Of a DNA stretch of 8,838 bases, positions 6,342-8,838 are shown in pieces (within the stretch, counting starts at the first letter, position 1; each line of letters starts with the position of its first letter). Below the pieces are notes generated by a model. It did not search any database. It was not told the DNA's origin and worked only from the letters and a program-made list of their open reading frames with translations. This DNA comes from Planctomycetota bacterium. Its GTDB lineage: Bacteria; Planctomycetota; Phycisphaerae; SM23-33; FEN-1343. The stretch spans positions 1-8,838 of the forward strand of contig JABMQG010000404.1 of NCBI GenBank assembly GCA_013203365.1. Direction: 5' to 3'. Position numbers and translations under genes: made by a program.

Positions 6342-7890
6342 TGGTATCTCCGCGTGCGGTCAGCATGTGAACGCTGCATGCCAGGCACGGGTCGAATGAA
6401 CGGACAATTCGAACGACCTCAAAGGGATTTTCGGCGTCTTTGACAGTCGAACCTATCAGGGCATGCTCGATCGGCCCCGGTGTGTCGTCGTCGCCGCGTG
6501 GGGAGCCATTCCACGTGGTGGGGACCACGAGCTGATATCGGTCTATCTTTTTGTCCTTGATCTGTAGCCAGTGCCCGAGCGAGCCGCGTGGCCCGTCGAG
6601 CAGCCCGACGCCTTCGGCTTCTTCCGGGATGCTCAGCTCCACGGCCGTCGGCTCACCGGCAGTAAGCTCCTCCAGCCAGCCGGCCATGGCATTGCAGAGC
6701 TGGCGAGTCTCCAGCGCCCGGGCCAAATGCCTGCCGAGAACGCTGTGAAGTTTTTCTGCTGACAGGCCCGCGGCCGACAGGGCCGCATTCACGTCGGCCT
6801 TGACGTCGGCACAGCCGGCAGCGTAGCCCACCAGGGTCCTGGCTAGCGGACCGACCTCGGCCGGCTTGCCGTCGTATCGTGGCGCCTTAATCCAGGAGTA
6901 GGCCCCTTCCTTTTCAGGCGAGGGGCATGTGGTGCCTTGGCTGGGGTGGCCGGAGCAACTGTCTTTGTAGCGGGAGAAACTAACCTGTTCGCTGATCAGG
7001 CCGGCGTCGACCTTATGGAGCTTTCCGTTGGTATCGAGCATGCCGGCCGCCAGCAGGCGTTTGCGCTTCAGCGGGTCTGTCTGGCCGCTTTCCAGGTCGA
7101 ACGTGCCGTAGCTGAGGTACCGCTTACACCCAGCGCCGAAGTCGAAGTGGTCGCCGTATCGACTGGCCACCAACATAACGGATGGGATGTAGGCATCTTC
7201 GACAAAGGCCCGCACTTCCGCCAGCTTTCCGGAGAAGGCGGCGATCTTGTCCGCCGACACCTCGCTGGTCACACCGCCTGGTACGATGCCGACGTCGTGA
7301 GGCATCTTCCCGCCGAAGATAGCCAGCATCTCGTGTGTGGTTCGGCGGACGTGCAAGGCGCGGAGGTAGTTGCGAACCAGCTGCTGGTTCTCCTGCTTGG
7401 TGCAGCGGTAGTCGCCCTCGTAGCGAGGCGCGAACGGAGCCAGGTCGCCTCGTTCGAGGAAGGTTCTGGCAGCGGTCAGGTCGCTTTCGTCGCCATCGTA
7501 GTCGGCCAAGGCCGTAACGTCGGCGTAGTCCAGGGCAGCGAGGGTAAAGAAATGCAGGATATGCGATTGCACGAAGTTGCTGGCGAGCATCAGGTTTCGC
7601 ACTACGCGGCCGTTCTTGGTGATCTTAAGGGCAAGTCCGAGCGCCTCATCCAGTGCCATTGCCGAGGCGGACGCATGGACCACAGGGCAGACCCCGCAGA
7701 CCCGTTGGACCAGCCGAACGGCGTCCAGGGGATGTCGGCCTTGCATGATCCGCTCGAATCCGCGAAACATCGTCCCGGAGCATCGGGCATCTCTGACGAG
7801 GCCGCCGTCAACGACGACCTCGACCTTCATGTGCCCTTCTATGCGGGTGACCGGATCTATTACAATTGTCTTGCCATTTCCAGCTTTCAT
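6319..7890 (-). CDS. [NiFe]-hydrogenase large (catalytic) subunit, group-1/2-like
   Basis: This is the 523-residue precursor of the Ni-Fe catalytic subunit, which oxidises H2 or reduces protons. The proximal motif is RIEGH (16-20, with the conserved Glu18) followed by RVCGVCPVVH (63-72, Cys65/Cys68). The distal motif is DPCLACSVH (500-508, Cys502/Cys505). These are the four Ni-Fe ligands and all are intact. After His508 come 15 residues (MLTARGDTIGVGRVV), the tail removed by the protease encoded next. Other family blocks are SGTMFRGFERIMQGRHPLDA (38-57), FGGKMPH, PGGVT, GAYSWIKAPRYDGKPAEVGP and SPRGDD. These resemble group 1 and 2 uptake hydrogenases, not the group 3 F420/MvhA type or the group 4 energy-converting type. 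The start ATG has AGAGGA (7897-7902) 6 bases upstream. It follows the small-subunit gene by 24 bp. The exact subgroup needs a tree. Confidence 0.95.
   Translation of the reverse strand: MKAGNGKTIVIDPVTRIEGHMKVEVVVDGGLVRDARCSGTMFRGFERIMQGRHPLDAVRLVQRVCGVCPVVHASASAMALDEALGLALKITKNGRVVRNLMLASNFVQSHILHFFTLAALDYADVTALADYDGDESDLTAARTFLERGDLAPFAPRYEGDYRCTKQENQQLVRNYLRALHVRRTTHEMLAIFGGKMPHDVGIVPGGVTSEVSADKIAAFSGKLAEVRAFVEDAYIPSVMLVASRYGDHFDFGAGCKRYLSYGTFDLESGQTDPLKRKRLLAAGMLDTNGKLHKVDAGLISEQVSFSRYKDSCSGHPSQGTTCPSPEKEGAYSWIKAPRYDGKPAEVGPLARTLVGYAAGCADVKADVNAALSAAGLSAEKLHSVLGRHLARALETRQLCNAMAGWLEELTAGEPTAVELSIPEEAEGVGLLDGPRGSLGHWLQIKDKKIDRYQLVVPTTWNGSPRGDDDTPGPIEHALIGSTVKDAENPFEVVRIVRSFDPCLACSVHMLTARGDTIGVGRVV
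6348..6351 (-). promoter_or_regulatory. Ribosome binding site for the protease TTG start, inside the large-subunit gene
   Basis: GGAG followed by 6 bases and TTG (6341-6339). No in-frame ATG occurs before the conserved GVGN motif; the first is at Met21, inside that motif. TTG is therefore the best-supported start. Confidence 0.55.
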
Positions 7891-7914
7891 GACGATTCCT
7901 CTGTAAGCTGCAAG

Positions 7915-8790
7915 TTATCGCGAAACCGCCCCGCCGACGCGGAGGTTTTCCAGTCGGGCCTCGTTAATTTTCTCGTACAGCGGGCTGAGGCGATCGGGGA
8001 AGCCCGGCTCGACGCAGCCGTGACAGGGGCTGCCGGCGCCGATGCACCAATTGGTCCCACTATTAAACATTCGCTTGGGGCAGTCCGCGTAAGTAACGGG
8101 GCCCTTGCAGCCCAGTTCGTACATACAGCCAGGCTGGCCGAAGGCCCTGGCGAACTTGCCGGCGTCGAAGTCGGCTCGGCGCGGACAGGTTTCGTGGATC
8201 AGGGCGCCGAAGAACTCTGTCGGCCGACCGAGCTCGTCCACCTTTACCGCGTCCAGTCCATACCGCATGACGGCTGTAAGCGTGCCGATCAGCCAATCCG
8301 GATGAGGCGGGCACCCAGGTATGTTTATGACCGGTTTGTTGATTTTCTCGCGGGCCAACAGTTCGGATATGCTTACCGCGCCGGTGGGATTTGGGTGGCC
8401 TGACGGGATACCGCCGAACGCCGAGCACGTGCCCATCGCGACCACCGCCATCGCCGACCGCGCCAGCTCGGCGGCCTTTTGCGACATAGGCACCTCTCGG
8501 CCGGCCTTTTCGCCGATAGTGGCGAACAAGGGGTGGCCCAACTGGATGGAACCATCGACGACAAGCAGGTAGTCGTCGCCGGCCGTATCGGCCAGCACGT
8601 CGATGACTTGTTGACCCTGCCCGGCCATAGCCGGCATCAGGAATCGCACGCTGACGTGCTTGCCTGGTGTCAGTTCCCTCAGCAGGACGGTATGTATGCT
8701 TGTCGAGAACGAATTCAGCAGAGAAACAACGCAGCCCGTGCAGGCCGCCCCTTGAAGCCAGATCACGGGCACTTCAATTACCTGAGCCAT
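7915..8790 (-). CDS. [NiFe]-hydrogenase small (electron-transfer) subunit, without Tat signal
   Basis: This 291-residue subunit carries electrons between the Ni-Fe site and the outside through three clusters. Proximal [4Fe-4S] ligands: Cys17 and Cys20 (CTGC), Cys122 (MGTCSAFGG) and Cys160 (PGCPPHPDW). Distal: His199 and Cys202 (HETCPRR), Cys222 and Cys228 (GCMYELGCKG). Medial [3Fe-4S]-type: Cys237 (ADCP), Cys256 and Cys259 (PCHGC). The two extra proximal cysteines of oxygen-tolerant enzymes are absent (CTGC, not CTCC; GG after the CSAF block), so an oxygen-sensitive enzyme is expected. Unlike group 1 small subunits, it has no RRxFLK Tat leader and no C-terminal hydrophobic anchor; it ends soon after EPGFPD. 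It should stay in the cytoplasm. The start is ATG 8790, chosen because AAGGAG (8797-8802) sits 6 bases before it; an upstream in-frame TTG at 8811 would read through that site. Confidence 0.94.
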   Translation of the reverse strand: MAQVIEVPVIWLQGAACTGCVVSLLNSFSTSIHTVLLRELTPGKHVSVRFLMPAMAGQGQQVIDVLADTAGDDYLLVVDGSIQLGHPLFATIGEKAGREVPMSQKAAELARSAMAVVAMGTCSAFGGIPSGHPNPTGAVSISELLAREKINKPVINIPGCPPHPDWLIGTLTAVMRYGLDAVKVDELGRPTEFFGALIHETCPRRADFDAGKFARAFGQPGCMYELGCKGPVTYADCPKRMFNSGTNWCIGAGSPCHGCVEPGFPDRLSPLYEKINEARLENLRVGGAVSR

Positions 8791-8796
8791 CTCTTG

Positions 8797-8802
8797 CTCC
8801 TT
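8797..8802 (-). promoter_or_regulatory. Ribosome binding site that fixes the hydrogenase small-subunit start
   Basis: AAGGAG sits 6 bases before ATG 8790, the strongest site in the operon. It argues against the 7-residue-longer TTG start and so against any longer N-terminal leader. Confidence 0.8.
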
Positions 8803-8838
8803 CAAACTCAAACATGCAAACCTTCAAACCGCCTCGCC

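Noticed and set aside
6319..7890. Assignment of the hydrogenase to group 3c (MvhA, Hdr-linked)
   Set aside because: Attractive because MvhD-Hdr links to MetVF are known. However, the DPCLACSVH end and the GAYSWIKAPRYDG block match group 1/2 uptake enzymes, and no MvhD gene is visible.
6937..8403. Open frame of 488 codons on the + strand
   Set aside because: It lies opposite both hydrogenase subunit genes, whose cluster and Ni-Fe motifs are complete. The + strand product shows no recognisable family.
1..8838. CRISPR array, tRNA/rRNA genes, insertion sequence or integrase
   Set aside because: No regularly spaced repeats, no tRNA-like cloverleaf, no rRNA-like stretch and no transposase or integrase motif were found on either strand.

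Overview
The window looks like chromosomal DNA from a GC-rich bacterium of the Planctomycetes, plausibly an anaerobic Phycisphaerae-type lineage. Two genes at the left edge suggest this. One is the C-terminal end of a DUF1559 / H-X9-DG prepilin-like protein, a family greatly expanded in planctomycetes. The other is a secreted protein with a PEP-CTERM sorting tail. This taxonomic call is an inference from gene content.

Layout: bases 2-2886 are read on the + strand and hold five genes. These are the 3' end of the H-X9-DG gene, the PEP-CTERM protein, a six-helix membrane protein that overlaps by 8 bp a THEP1-like P-loop NTPase, and a small ribbon-helix-helix-like protein. Bases 3099-8790 are read on the - strand as one tight gene row. 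In transcription order it holds a [NiFe]-hydrogenase small subunit, the large subunit, the hydrogenase maturation protease, MetV, MetF and FolD. Gaps in the row are 24, -23, 6, 44 and 10 bp, each gene has a ribosome binding site, and no terminator is visible inside, so it is very probably one operon. Its promoter is to the right of the window. The two gene blocks converge on a 212 bp spacer (2887-3098) that contains two hairpins and no convincing gene.

How the genes work together: FolD makes or uses 5,10-methylene-tetrahydrofolate, and MetF with its iron-sulfur/zinc partner MetV reduces it to 5-methyl-tetrahydrofolate. This is the methyl-branch chemistry of the Wood-Ljungdahl pathway. The co-transcribed hydrogenase has group-1/2-like catalytic subunits but no Tat signal and no membrane anchor, so it should be a soluble cytoplasmic enzyme. 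The obvious hypothesis, and the main finding here, is that H2 supplies the electrons for methylene-THF reduction through MetV, either directly or through a partner encoded beyond the right edge. No NAD(P)H-, ferredoxin-, Hdr- or Rnf-type electron-transfer subunit is present in the window.

Limits: all family calls come from reading motifs by eye. No database search, structure prediction or alignment was run.
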